This document shows positions 11,513 to 24,006 of a stretch of 64,000 nt of DNA, one piece after another. Position numbers and translations under genes: made by a program. How positions within the stretch are numbered: position 1 is the first letter of the stretch; every line of letters starts with the position of its first letter. The notes beneath the pieces were generated by a model, which did no database searches, was not told the origin of the DNA, and worked only from the letters and a program-made list of their open reading frames with translations. Source of the DNA: Letharia columbiana (taxonomy: Eukaryota > Ascomycota > Lecanoromycetes > Lecanorales > Parmeliaceae); contig NW_023501042.1 in NCBI RefSeq assembly GCF_014066305.1, forward strand, positions 806,001-870,000, read 5' to 3'.

Positions 11513-12576
11513 CTGCGTAAGCAGATCGCTGGACTCGAGGATGAGGTCCGCCAGCCCAAGCTCAATCAAGACCCACATTTTGAAGCTGTGAAGTACTACG
11601 CGTTGCTTCAGGAAGAGCTAGATCAACTCCGCGAGAGAAGGACCTCAACCTTCATGTCGGGCTCCAAGTGGCACAAGAGTGTCGTCGGCTTCTGAAGGAA
11701 AAGCACGAGAAGCACCATGCACTGGCGAGCGAGCATGAAAGATGCAGTAAAATTAATGCAGAAAGCCATTGAGAACCTTTCAACAGGCTTTGACCTCTCG
11801 GATGGAGAATCGGCCAATCTTGGGCTGACTGTGGAAGGAGTTGCGCCTGGTGCGTCGCTGCTTCCGCCACCAAACTGTCAGCAGCCCGCCAGTTGAGAAA
11901 GCTAGTCGTACGCCCAGCGCTTTCCAAATTGATGGGGAAATTCAACTGTTCGGGTATCCTTACTGGCAGTACAAGTAGAGCCTCAACTGTCCAAGCCAAC
12001 GTCCTCGACGAACCTCCAGTTCAGTTTTACGCCGCGCAGCCTCTCTTTTTCTGGCCCCGTGCTTTTCAGACAGAACGTCTCGACGCACCAAAGCCTCCGT
12101 TCCCTGGCTCCGCATCTGGTTCGATACCTTGCACATCCCGTCCTCTCGCAACAACACCATCTCCAGCAGTCGGCACAGCTGCTGGCCTTCGCAATCCACC
12201 GCAAGTCGGCGAATTAGCTCTGTCCACCTTTGGTGGCCCGGAACAAACGATCGTGCCTGGCGTTCCGGATACTACATGCGTCCTCGTTAGCATCCCTGGC
12301 TTTTGCAACCGTGCAGAGCAGAGTTTCGAAGAAGCAAGGCTGAGACGCTACGAGTTCTACCATGGCGAAAGCGAGCCACTAGTGACACCGAAATGGCCGG
12401 AAACCACCTTCGGCCATTCCAAGGCCCCCGCTCCCTACACCGTCGTTCGATCGCTGTTCATTGCCTCCAGGTCAGGACTTCTCTCCGCAGAGCAACGAGC
12501 GGAATATTGGGGAGGAGAGAGGAGGTTGGGAGGGGCAAACCCCGCGCAGTATGGATACTGCAGGTGCCAGCAGTGA
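11438..12576 (+). pseudogene. Decayed coiled-coil gene, unknown family
   Basis: Coding-like stretches follow each other on the plus strand but in different frames. Frame 1 (11438-11637) reads a heptad-like helix (DQLRKQIAGLEDEVRQPKL ... LLQEELDQLRE). From about 11640 a second frame continues it (LHVGLQVAQECRRLLKEKHE). From about 11745 a third frame reads KLMQKAIENLSTGFDL and ends at 11896. A longer open frame (11893-12576, first ATG at about 11932) then holds SFEEARLRRYEFYHGE. No intron set joins these cleanly. It could be one gene with several frameshifts, or unrelated chance frames; no family was recognised. Confidence 0.3.
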
Positions 12577-12713
12577 AAAGGGGAGGGAGGGGGGGTGCTT
12601 TCAAACCAGCAAAGCCGAACGGAGATGACACGGCCAATGTAACGTCCGCTAGCAAGGACATTGGGGAGCATTACACGGCCACGCCATACCAACATTCTGG
12701 CTCCGGTCGATGA

Positions 12714-13717
12714 TGCGGCGGAGAGGGGAGCGTGAGGGCGGCAGGAAGTCTACGCGACGGCGATGTTAGGGGACGCTATGCCGTGCAGAGATAGGTAGCA
12801 TTGTTTACGGATGTTCCTGTACTGTCTATCCATGCTATCCAAATCCAAAACGCAGGAGCTGTTGAGAAGATCAGTAGGCATTGGCGACGCGTTGGAAATA
12901 GGAGCTATTTTGCGCGCGAAGGAGAAACTCGAGACTATTCGAGCATGCTGCTAGCTTTTCTTCCCGTAGGATAGCCACGTAACAGTATTAGGAAGTCGTG
13001 TCGGGAACCGATCTTTTCCACCCAGATGAGAAAAGTCAAGAGAGAGAGAGAGAAAGAGAGGATTTGGCGGTAAAGACCTCTCGGCCTAGGTTCTAGATAA
13101 AGGTGGAAGAAGCCAAGTAGGACACACCATCCCGGACAACCGAACAATGACCAAGCTGCGAGGGATTGATACCTGCCATTGCGGTGGTATGTTTGGATGC
13201 AGTGTCAAAGTAGCTGCATGTGGAATCAATCAATCATGCGAATCACTCACTCACTCACTCACTCACCTACAACAGATGCGTCGATTTTCCCCATCTTGAG
13301 AAATGAGCCTTCGGCAGCAGAGAAAGGGGTGTGAGTCACGTAACTTGCTCTTTTAGAATTTATCCCTAGGGTGGAATTTTGAGATTGAGGGAGTCTTGGA
13401 TTGTGAGATGGTGGAATAGAAATTTTCTTCGTGATGCCAAGGAACCCCTATTTGACGCCCTTTTGAGGATGTCTTCCATTTGGGGCATCTGGGCACAGGC
13501 GATGTAAGTTGAGCTGGGACAGGGTGGTAGAAGAGATCTCTGTTCGGTAGTGTGATGGTCTGGAAGAGAACTGTTGGCACGGAATTCCGGCATAGGGTAA
13601 CAGACTCAGCGTACCACTCTGAACGGCGGATTTCGGAGCCAAGAAATCTCTCAGAAGAAATTTTTTTATACAAATATATTGAGGGAATAAAATGAGTCAA
13701 AGAGGCCACTAGGATGG
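12714..13717. other. Intergenic, microsatellite-bearing
   Basis: About 1 kb without a supportable gene. It contains a GA-rich stretch near 13037-13058 and a CACT array at 13243-13266. Leftward frames of 180 and 70 codons occur but run into the promoter of the next gene and show no motif. Confidence 0.5.
13243..13266. repeat. CACT tetranucleotide microsatellite
   Basis: Six perfect copies of the tetranucleotide CACT/ACTC in a gene-free stretch. Confidence 0.85.
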
Positions 13718-13725
13718 TATAAAAA
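13718..13725 (+). promoter_or_regulatory. TATA box
   Basis: TATAAAAA lies about 150 bp upstream of the ATG at 13872, on the same strand, at a plausible distance for a fungal core promoter with a leader of about 100 nt. Confidence 0.5.
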
Positions 13726-13871
13726 GTAGGGAGAATGCCCACATGGATCTTCACACTTCCACATCTCCATACACTGTACGAAGTAAAGACAAACCGTATC
13801 AAGCGCCTTTCGGAACACTTATACACATCACTCATCGACCAGCTCAACAACATCACTTCTCTTCCGCCATC

Positions 13872-15157
13872 ATGGCAGACTACATGACCCTCCACGCGTC
13901 TGCCTACCCTCCAGCCAGCTGGACTTTCCTCACATACCGTCAGTCCAAGCCCTCACGGACCTCCAACAATGAGCTCTGGACCGAGATGACCAGTCAATAC
14001 GAGCTGTCCATGGCAAAGCGACAACGTATCTTCACCAGCAACTACCTTTCAAAAACCGCCACAGAAGAAAACGTACACAAGATGAGATCCGACGCCCTGA
14101 GATTACACCGCCAACGAATTGCGATCGCATTCGAGGACGCGGCAGATGTCGTGGACATCCTGCAAACCAGACACCGGTTCGTCAAGAATGTGGATGAGCT
14201 AGCGAAGAACCCCATGAAAACCATACCAGAAGAGGACGAGTCCGGTGCCACTCACTCCCGACGCCAGCCGACTGAGAAAGAGTTGCACGAAATCAAAGAA
14301 GCCATACTCAGAACGAAAAAGTACGAATCGCTACAAGGCACCGACAAGATCGAGAGGACTTTCAGGACGCGGCTCATGGAGATCTACTCCGCCTACCATA
14401 CCTTCATCTGCACTCCTGTCGGCAAACACCCCCGCCCAAGATGGGCCCAGATCTGTCGCATGGACAATGAAGTCACCACTCATGTTGCCCGAGTTGCCCA
14501 TGCCCAGCAGCAATTGACATCCGACGTCGCCCAGCTGAGAAAGTTTCTGCGTGAGCAGCTTTTCGATCAATACTGCTTGATGAGAGTTACCCCGATGGAG
14601 GAGAAGGACGAGACTTGGTTACAGTATGGAAAATGTCTCCTTTCGGGGCACGAAATCGAGTAAGGGCAAAAAAATCATTGACGAAGAAGACTGCTGAGAA
14701 TCTTGACCTAGGTGATCGCGAAATCGGAGAGCGAATTGACGGCATGATCGATGCATCCGGGCTGAACCCAAGTTGGGTGATGGACCACATCGAGGACTAC
14801 CATCTCGGAAACGACCACATTGGCAGATGGCAGCGTTACGTGAGGAGCTGCCGCTGGAAGGAACTCGCAGCAAAATTTACCAACGACATTCAGCAACTGG
14901 AGAAGATCAACAGGACCATCCACTCGAGCAACAGCAGGCGATGCAACATCATGTTCAACATCCAGAACACCACACGGCAAATTTTCGCACGGCTAGATGG
15001 AGCCCAAGACTTTGAACTGAGTGAAAAGGCATTGAAGATGGACGAGGGCTACGAGGGCACATCGGCCTCATCATCGACAAAGTCAACGGTCAGCTCGGAT
15101 GATTCGAGAGATTTAGCAGAGCCATTGGAGGATGTGAGTCGTTGCAGGACAATTTGA
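13872..15157 (+). CDS. Unknown helical protein
   Basis: The start ATG 13872 (MADYMTLHASAYPPASW) has a good context (CATCATGG). Two long frames are joined by an intron at 14551-14624 (GTGAGC donor, TTACAG acceptor), which closes phase exactly and gives 404 codons to the stop at 15155-15157. A GTGAGT at 15133 may start another intron; then the end would be near 15256 with a different short tail. The protein is rich in charged residues and predicted helices (LRLHRQRIAIAFEDAADVV; EKINRTIHSSNSRRCNIMF), with no signal peptide, no membrane segment and no catalytic motif that I recognise. It has its own TATA box upstream. Function unknown. Confidence 0.6.
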
Positions 15158-15552
15158 GCGGTATGCATTCTTTACAAGAAGTCGAGATGCCAAAGACTGA
15201 CGCCAGGACAGACGATATGGAGGTGGGTAGAGATGGGTTCAAAGGTCGACGTTTAGAAGTTGAGGATACAGGAGTTTTGATTTTGGCGAAGGAATTGTGG
15301 GATGGATGTTATTTTTGGGTCCCTCGGTCGGGCAAGCGGTTGTCAACTACGTCATCAACGTTTTATTGACGTGGAGCTCCGGACTTTTCGACATTGGTGA
15401 CATGAGCTGTATTCTCTCGTATAGCTTTTACTTTCAATAAAGAAGTCATTCAGACTTCAAATAAAACACATCAACCATCTACTTGCCCAATACCTGCCTT
15501 CTGCAATCAACCATCCAATCTGGCACCCATCAATACCATTTATACTTCAACC

Positions 15553-16131
15553 ATGACACGACTACGAATGACCCCAATTGTCACACGTATCACCACAATC
15601 CGTTCTTCCCCTCAATCATTCCTGGCACCAGCCTATGCCCAGCAACACCGTCTCTACGCTGGCGGTTCCTCCTACGGCGGTGGAGAAGGCGACCCAAAGG
15701 GCGAGAACCCATCAGACCAAGGCTCGAACCCCTCGGCCGACCTCGAGCACCCAGGCCCACCTCCTCCGTCAGTCGGTCAAGGCACAGGAGGTGGACCTAC
15801 CAAAAAGGGAAGTGAAGGTCACAATACGCAGCAGAGTGACTCCGGTGGTCAGGCCAGTACGAGTGGGAGTGGAGGAGCAAGTGGAGGAGAGGGAGGCGGG
15901 CCACAACCAAAGATTCACAAGCATGATGCGCCTGAAGAGCATACTCACAGTGACGAGGTGAGAGCGCACAACGAGGATATGGAAAAGAGGCATGACCGTC
16001 CTAATGAGAAAAGCGTCGATAAGGAGGACAAAGTGGATAAGGGATTCTGGAGTGGTAAGTTGCTGGCTACGTTTTCTCCTGGACTCTGCTGACTGCTTGC
16101 AGGTCAAGGTGGTGCCGACAGGAATCCATGA
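15553..16131 (+). CDS. Small disordered protein with mitochondrial-type presequence
   Basis: Exons 15553-16054 and 16103-16131 (48-bp intron, GTAAGT/GCAG) give 176 residues. The N-terminus is Arg/Thr-rich and free of acidic residues for about 30 residues (MTRLRMTPIVTRITTIRSS), as in mitochondrial presequences. The rest is Gly/Ser/Pro-rich and hydrophilic, with NPSDQGSNPSADLEHPGPPP in the middle and a charged segment ending DKVDKGFWSGQGGADRNP. The last exon supplies only the nine terminal residues, which match a tail I recognise from short conserved fungal proteins, supporting the splice. The role is unknown; a stress- or matrix-associated disordered protein is a guess. Confidence 0.7.
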
Positions 16132-16788
16132 TGGAATGATGGGACGGGACACTTTGAGCTGAAGGGACATGGGCAAGCCTGCGAGGTGGAAGTGTACGAT
16201 AGGAGACATACCAAGGGCGACGGGGAACACCCTTCTACCCTTCCTACTGCTCTACTGCTCCTACTGCTGCAGCATGTTCTGTTTGACAGGCAATGAAAGT
16301 CAAGGACGTATCTTCACTGCAATGCCCTCCATCAATACGGGGCAGCCAGGAAATAGAATGCTATGGTGATGACAAGCACTTATCTGCCTTTATGACCAGT
16401 CAACTTAGTAGCCCCAGTAACGAGTGTGGCTTGACTGAATCTCTTCGTGCTTGAGCCCCGAGAATTAGCTCTGAACATTGTGCCGCAACTTCTCGTAAAA
16501 GCAACAGTTTTTGCAGAAGGCCGAAACGCGCCAGGCCAACTGGTGAACGCGTGAGAAAGGGCGTGTGTTGTCATTTCGTGGCTGCCCGGCTACGTCATTA
16601 CAAGGCTCCTTCGCGCTAACAGCTTTCCCCGTTTTTTGCTGGAAGTTTCTACTCCACAACACAGACCTCACTTCCTCATCAACCACTTCTGTAACTCATT
16701 GACAGCTTACCTCCTGCCGTGATCCCTTCTGACGAACCCTTCCATAGATTTATTGCAGTTGAGGCACATACATCAACCGTGATACGAG
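16132..16788. other. Intergenic, no gene seen
   Basis: Spacer between two rightward genes. It must hold the promoter of the Ish1-like gene. No motif-bearing frame, repeat or RNA gene was recognised. Confidence 0.5.
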
Positions 16789-18808
16789 ATGAAGATTTCC
16801 CTTTCCTCCGTCTTGCTGTTCGCGTTGGCAACAGAGTCAACTGTCGCAAGCAGTTGGTTCGGTGGTGCTACCACGGCAGGTTCGTACTCATTTCATTTCT
16901 GCTCCCCTGTTATCTAGTGTACCTCCCTCATCGAATACTGGTTCGGGAATGCTCTGCCATGACCAATTACGTCACAAGGATCTTCAGCTCCATCCTCACT
17001 CACTCCATCCATATACATTTCCATGCACATGTACGCGTGTCTTCTCACGAGCCAGTCTAATCCACCTCGTTAGCATATAACAAATGGCATGAAACCGAGC
17101 TGGAGCGTTGGCTCTCAGACCACGATGTCCCGTACCCTACACCCGCAAACCGCAAAGATCTCGAGAAACTTGTGAAGACCAATTGGAATGAAAAAGTTGC
17201 TACCCCGTATAAGGACTGGGATACTCCCCAGCTTCAGTCGTATCTCAAGTCCAAGGGAGCCGATAGCAAGAAAGCCGCAGACTCGAACAAGAACAGCTTG
17301 GTCAACTCGGTCAAGAGCTACTGGACGGATAGTGCGGACTCTGCCTCGGAATCCTATCATTCTGTGAAGGACTGGGTTTTCGATAGGTATTCCTCGATTC
17401 CTCACTACTCACATTCATTACTGACAACCATTACGCAGCTGGACCGACTCTCAGCTGAAATCTTTCCTCGACAAAAACGATATTCCGGCTCCTCAGCCTC
17501 GCAAGCGCGACACCATGATCGCAGCAGCTCGATCAAATTATGACTCAGTCGCAAAAAAGCTTGGACAATCCGTCCACTATCCTGGCGACTGGCTGTATGA
17601 GACGTGGTCCGAGTCTGACCTGAAAGAATTCCTCGATGAGCGTGGAGTGCCCGTACCTCAGCCGAGCACCCGTGACAAGCTCATTGCTTCGGTCCGCCGC
17701 AACTCACGCCTCGCTAGCACCAATCTCAAGGACACCGCTGCTTCCGCCTCGAAGTCTGCCCAAGCAGCCAAAGAGAGTTTGAGCGACGCCCTTCTCGACT
17801 CATGGAGCGACTCCCAGATCAAGGAGTGGGCCGACAAAAACGGTATCAAAGTGCCTCAAGGATCCAAGCGGAATGAACTTCTGGCGCTCGCACGCAAGCA
17901 TCGCAGTGCCCTGACCGGTGATAACGCAGCTTCCTCAGTCTCAAGCGCTTTCGGGGCTGCAACGACCAAAGCCAACAACCAATTCGCTCAATCCACTGAT
18001 GATGCCCAACTCAAGGGAGAGGACGCTTTCAACCAAGCCGTTGGTACCTGGAGTGACAGCCGGCTTAAGGCATTTCTTGATGCTCGGGGTGTACCCGTCC
18101 CTCAAGGCGGCAAGAAAGACGAGCTTATGAAGCAAGTCCGCCTCAACAAGCACAAGGCGTCAACTGGCTGGTCTGCATGGACATTTGACACTTGGACTGT
18201 CGATAACTTGAAGTAAGTCCTTTGGCGCGGCTATATGTTGTGAAACACGCTGATCTCTTTGTTTTGCTTTTTTTAGGAAATACCTGTCCTCTTCAAATGA
18301 CAAAGCTGCGCAGAAGGCTGCGAACAAGGCTGGGGCGACTCGTGATGATCTCCTTAAGCAAGCCCAAGACAGTTATTCGAGCGCATCCAAATCAGGAGGC
18401 AGCAACTACGCCTCGGTCACTTCCTACCTTGCAGCATCTACGAATGCCGTGAAAGAAAACACGTTCGATACTTGGTCCGACTCTGACCTCAAGTCATATC
18501 TCGATTCATACGGTGTTAAAAACTATCAAGGTAGCAATACAAATGAACTCAAGGCTATGGCCCGTCGCAATGCTCAATACTTCCGCCACGGCACAAACAC
18601 CCCTGGAGCCGGCATATTCGGCAGCCTACAAAACGGTGCTCAATGGGTTCTTGATCAACTCAAGATTGGAGCTGCTAGTGGCCGCAAAGAGGCTGAGTAT
18701 CAAGGGCAAAAGGGAGCTGACCACGTGAAGGAAGCAGGAACGGCAGCCACTAACCGCGCTGGCGAAGCGGGTCAAAAGGCGTCGGACAAGGTCAAGGAGG
18801 AGTTGTAA
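16789..18808 (+). CDS. Ish1-like stress protein with eight short helical repeats
   Basis: Exons 16789-16879, 17074-17386, 17439-18212 and 18277-18808 give 569 residues with closing phases. The first 20 residues (MKISLSSVLLFALATESTVA) form a signal peptide. Then come eight copies of a motif of the form W-(S/T)-(D/E)-S-x-L-K-x-(F/Y/W)-L-D-x-x-G-(V/I)-x-x-P, for example TWSESDLKEFLDERGVPVPQ and SWSDSQIKEWADKNGIKVPQ. This is the Ish1/Msc1 repeat. S. pombe Ish1 is a stress-induced nuclear-envelope/ER protein, and S. cerevisiae Msc1 affects meiotic recombination outcome. The C-terminal 60 residues are Ala/Lys/Glu-rich, like late-embryogenesis-abundant helices. Residence in the ER lumen or nuclear envelope is inferred from the signal peptide. 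Confidence 0.88.
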
Positions 18809-20132
18809 GCGACGAAAAGGAATGGATAGGATCGCATGACGGCATTTCGATAAAGTCAAACAGCGGTCTGACACAGGTCGTAGTGACAGGAGGAAGAGGA
18901 GCCAAGCTGCGTTGTATCTACCTACTGCAGTCTCTTACAGACTTGCATGAATGAGATACCAGCTAGAGACCGATTGGTTCTTGTAAATTAAGTACAGCAA
19001 GGAAGTTGATCCCGTGCAAGCAGTTTTGAAGGGGGGGGGGAAGAATGATGCTGTATGATGATTGACTGACTCATTCATTCGACGCTCGATATCCTTGATT
19101 TTTGGGGTTGGCCTGCTAGTCTGTGCCGGCTTTGATCGGATTTGTTAGCATGGGAAATCTCATGCAAATCGTCATGCAAATCCCACACAAGGCCCATGCA
19201 GACTCGTCTTTCCTTAAGCCTACCGTAGTTCGTAAGATGGTAAGGTACCACCAGTACAGTAACTGTACTACGAGTGGCCGGCTGGGCATACCCAAACAAG
19301 TTCGCTTCAGATATGCAGCCACCACAGCTCTGGTGCTTCCGGACAAACTAAAGATAGCGCCCCCTGAAGCCCCAAAGGGTTGGGCCCTGAGAGGCTGAGC
19401 TTACCCTGGGGAGCTGCCCTGGAGAGTCCCTGGGTGGGCTAAGCGAGGAGATCTTCGATGCAGCAAAAAGATTAGTTCCTTCCTTGGCCGCGTGCTCGGA
19501 CCTCATCAACTCAGGCGGAGACTTTTCATTAGTTGAGATATTGCTTTGGGCATATTTAGGCTTGCACTTGGGGCGGCCCTGGGTGGCCCCATGCTGAGTT
19601 CCAGGAAGAGAGGAGGGCGGTGGCCTGATCATGAGGACGGCTGTCGCGGCTGTGGCTCCCTTTTTCCTCTCTCTCTAGTCTCTCCCCTTTCTTATCCAGA
19701 GCAGAATTCAAGAGCTAGAGACTAGAGTGCAAGAGCTCAAGTCCGCCAAAGCTCAGGGGAGAAGAGAGCACGCGCTACAAGATGCTTGAAGCCCCGCTAT
19801 TCGTCCAGGGCCCCCTGTTATCCTTGATCACTCATACCGGAGACACAACTTAGAAGATGGCGATGATGCATGAACTGATATCTCCGCTACTGCCTGCGGT
19901 GTGAAAAGCGAAATCCGGGGAAAGAAGCTTGTGGCACTATCGGTAGTGGACCTTCGAGCTGACTGCCTTCACCATTTGGCTTTGCTTCCGGTCTGGGGAA
20001 ACGGACGGAACGAGTGCCGTCCACTTACTACCCATTGAGTAATTCCTACGGAAACAACCAGGAAGCTGAGCTGAGAGGTGGAGAGTGAAAAAGAGCAGAG
20101 AGGGGGGAGGTGTAAGAGGTGGGAGTGCAAGG
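18809..20132. other. Intergenic, with possible relic coding sequence
   Basis: About 1.3 kb without an intact gene. A G10 run lies near 19030. The stretch 19320-19640 is G/C-rich with repeated CCCTG/CCTGG-like words. The only coding-like signal is annotated separately at 19697-19960. Confidence 0.45.
19697..19960 (+). pseudogene. Possible coiled-coil relic with in-frame TGA codons
   Basis: One frame reads a short coiled coil (QSRIQELETRVQELKSAKAQ) followed by coding-like sequence, interrupted by TGA at 19787-19789 and 19871-19873. Each TGA could be a CGA (Arg) hit by one C-to-T change, as in repeat-induced point mutation. The family is unrecognised and the signal is weak. Confidence 0.2.
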
Positions 20133-20139
20133 TATATAA
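20133..20139 (+). promoter_or_regulatory. TATA box
   Basis: TATATAA lies 74-80 bp upstream of the hydroxyacid dehydrogenase ATG at 20213, preceded by a purine-rich tract. Confidence 0.55.
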
Positions 20140-20212
20140 CATCTCACCCGGCGGCTTTTTGTTTGCGTTCTTCCTGTTCAATTCCACAAACCTCTTCAAT
20201 CTTTTCACCAAC

Positions 20213-21714
20213 ATGGGCTCTACTGCCGATTCCTCATACGACACCAAACACATCCACACCCCCAATGACAACGACAACAACCACACAAACGGTATCATCT
20301 CCAAACCTACCATCCTCCACCTCGGCGATCCGATCCTCTACAACCACACGCTCCACTCCCAGCTCTCCTCCAAATACAACATCATCAACCCCCCTCCCTC
20401 CTCCCTACAGCGCTCCGTCTTCAAACAACATCTCGAAGACAAAACATGGGGAGACTTCTCGGCGACGATACGGCCATTCTGGAATACGGGCGGGGAGATG
20501 GGGTTGTGGGATAGAGAATTGATTGAATTGCTGCCGACGAGCATGCAGGTGATGGCGAGTGCGGGGGCGGGGTTCGACTGGGTTGATACTGGGGTCCTGG
20601 CGGAATTCGGTATGTGCGTGTGCATTTATTTATGCACCGTGCTGACAGCTGCACGATTCCCGACTGCATGATCGTCAATGCAAGGCATCGATGCAAGGCC
20701 GGCGGGAGGTGCCTCCGACACCGAGGACCTCCGAAACATGCACATACTGTACTGAGAGTGGGAATTTGCTGATAGATGTTCTTTATGGATACAGGCATTC
20801 TCTACTGCAATGGGGCGCACGCCTCCACCGAATCCGTCGCCGACATGGCGCTTTACCACATCCTCTCCGTTTTCCGCCACATGACCTGGTCCTCCCTCGC
20901 CGCGCGATCGAGTTCTTCCGATGAATGGACCAAGGCGCACCAGCTGATCCCCTTTGAGTCTCACAATCCGCGAGGCCATACCCTCGGCATAATAGGCCTG
21001 GGTAACATCGGGCATGCGATTGCGAAAAAAGTCCGGGCCGCATTCGGCATGAAGATTATATACCATGATGTCATCCAGAAGAACGCGGACATGGAACGGG
21101 AAGCAGATGCCATCTTCTGCCCGTCCATGGAGGAGCTGCTCACGTTATCCGATTGCGTCTTGATAGCCACCCCGTACACGGGCCGCCCGCTCCTCCACGC
21201 ACACACCCTCTCCCTCCTCCCCGCCGGCGCCCGCGTCGTCAACATAGCCCGCGGCGTCTGCATCGACGAAGACGCCCTCGCCGACGCCTTGGACAGCAAA
21301 CACATCAGCGCGGCCGGACTGGACGTGCACGCGCACGAACCGCGGGTCAGCGAACGGTTGAGCAAGATGTTCAACGTCACATTGACGTCGCATACGGGCG
21401 GCGGGAGCGTGGAAACGGCGACGGCGTTCGAGAAACTGGTGATGCAGAACGTGGAGGCGGTGCTGGAAGGGCGGGAGGCGCTGACGGCGGTGAATCAGGG
21501 GTTGGTGGACAGATATCGGTTTTCGCGGGGCCAGAAGGAAACGAATGGGGTGCACGGACACGAGGAAGTGAATGGGACGAAAGCCGTAGCCGAGAGCCCG
21601 ATGAGTACGGGTGGGAATGGGGGCGTGACGAATGGGGAAACGAGCAACGGAGTCATGGACGCCGGTGTTGGGAACGACAACGGGACCCCGAGCACGGCGG
21701 TCGGGAATACATGA
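20213..21714 (+). CDS. D-2-hydroxyacid dehydrogenase (glyoxylate/hydroxypyruvate reductase type)
   Basis: Exons 20213-20609 and 20795-21714 flank a 185-bp intron whose removal restores LAEFGILYCNG; 438 residues. The NAD(P)-binding domain has GIIGLGNIGHAIAKK (G-x-G-x-x-G), then a catalytic Arg in NIARGVCIDEDAL, an acidic position in LDVHAHEP and the catalytic His in TSHTGGGSVET. All three catalytic positions of the D-isomer-specific family are therefore present. Members reduce glyoxylate, hydroxypyruvate or related 2-oxoacids; the exact substrate is not readable. About 30 Asn/Asp/Thr-rich residues precede the domain and about 60 Gly/Asn-rich residues follow it, both longer than usual. A TATA box sits upstream. 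Confidence 0.9.
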
Positions 21715-22205
21715 TACGGGGAAATTTTGGAATGTGAAACAAGAGAAAAAAATTGGGTTTTTTGTATGGCCCCGGTGATTTTTTGATCTTCAACTCTACG
21801 CGAAACGAGCGCGATACCTACATACATAAAGTTATATGGGTGGCTTCTGACTTTTTGGCGTGAAGTTTTTGGCGTTTTGGGGAGATACCTCTCGTGCCGC
21901 ACCATACAATTTCTTTACCCATGTGTTTTTTTATTTTCCCGGCAACGGGCATTTCCTCAAGGGTAGCTAAAGTGTTCATAGCCAGTCCCTCCGCCTCAGC
22001 TGCTCGATCCTACTCCAAAACAATCAACGGCGGATACTCAAACCCCCTCCCCCTCCCTTTTTTTTTTTTTCTTTCGCACCGTACTAGTACCGCATCATAC
22101 AGACGGAGCAAAAGAAAATCCACACCACCGACCCAGTCGGCGGGAACGCCGAGTTCCCCATCTCCAAATAGAGGATAGAGTCGAGTGGCCAAACCGTCAC
22201 CTCGT
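21715..22205. other. 3' flank of the dehydrogenase gene leading into low-complexity block
   Basis: No supportable gene. A T12 run at about 22060-22071 marks the approach to the low-complexity block. Confidence 0.5.
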
Positions 22206-22290
22206 ACCAAACCAAACCAAACCAAACCAAAACCAAACCAAACCAAACCAAACCAAACCGAACCACCACAAACCAAACCAAACCCCTCTC
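22206..22290. repeat. ACCAA pentanucleotide array
   Basis: About 15 near-perfect copies of AACCA/ACCAA with a few slips. This is the first element of the extreme low-complexity block. Confidence 0.9.
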
Positions 22291-22341
22291 CCTTCCCGCC
22301 CTTAGATCCCTACAACCGGTCCATCCGACCATGTGGTTCAA

Positions 22342-22467
22342 CCCCTGCCCTGCCCTGCCCTGCCCTGCCCTGCCCTGCCCTGCCCTGCCCTGCCCTGCCC
22401 TGCCCTGCCCTGCCCTGCCCTGCCCTGCCCTGCCCTGCCCTGCCCTGCCCTGCCCTGCCCTGCCCTG
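22342..22467. repeat. CCCTG pentanucleotide array
   Basis: About 25 perfect tandem copies of CCCTG, then CCCTGG, leading straight into a C homopolymer. Long open frames here are artefacts of the repeat and not genes. Confidence 0.95.
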
Positions 22468-22472
22468 GCCCT

Positions 22473-22690
<218 letters not shown>

Positions 22691-22877
22691 CAACAAAAAA
22701 AAGAAAAAAAAAAGAAAATATAAAAAAGGAAAAAAGAAAAAAAAAAGGAGAAAACAAAAAACAAAAAATAAGAAAAAAAAAGAATAAAAAATGAAAAAAG
22801 AAAGAGAAAAAGGGAAAAAAAAGAAAAAAAGAAAAAATAAAAAAAAAATAAAAAAAAATGAAAGAAAATAGGGAAGA
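22691..22877. repeat. A-rich tract
   Basis: Mostly A with scattered G and T; no pyrimidine other than rare T. Confidence 0.9.
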
Positions 22878-23891
<1,014 letters not shown>

Positions 23892-24006
23892 GCATCACGC
23901 TATGGGTAATGTGTATCAGCGACCGGCCATGTTTCCTACACTATGCCTTTCAGAAAGCAAAGCCAACTCCAAGTGCTCCCTTTCCATTTCTGTTTGTAAG
24001 CCATGT

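Noticed and set aside
13353..13895. 180-codon leftward frame
   Set aside because: It overlaps the TATA box, leader and start of the rightward gene at 13872 and shows no motif.
14551..14711. Longer alternative intron (GTGAGC to CCTAG) in the unknown helical protein
   Set aside because: It also closes phase but discards coding-like sequence; the 74-bp intron ending TTACAG is more typical.
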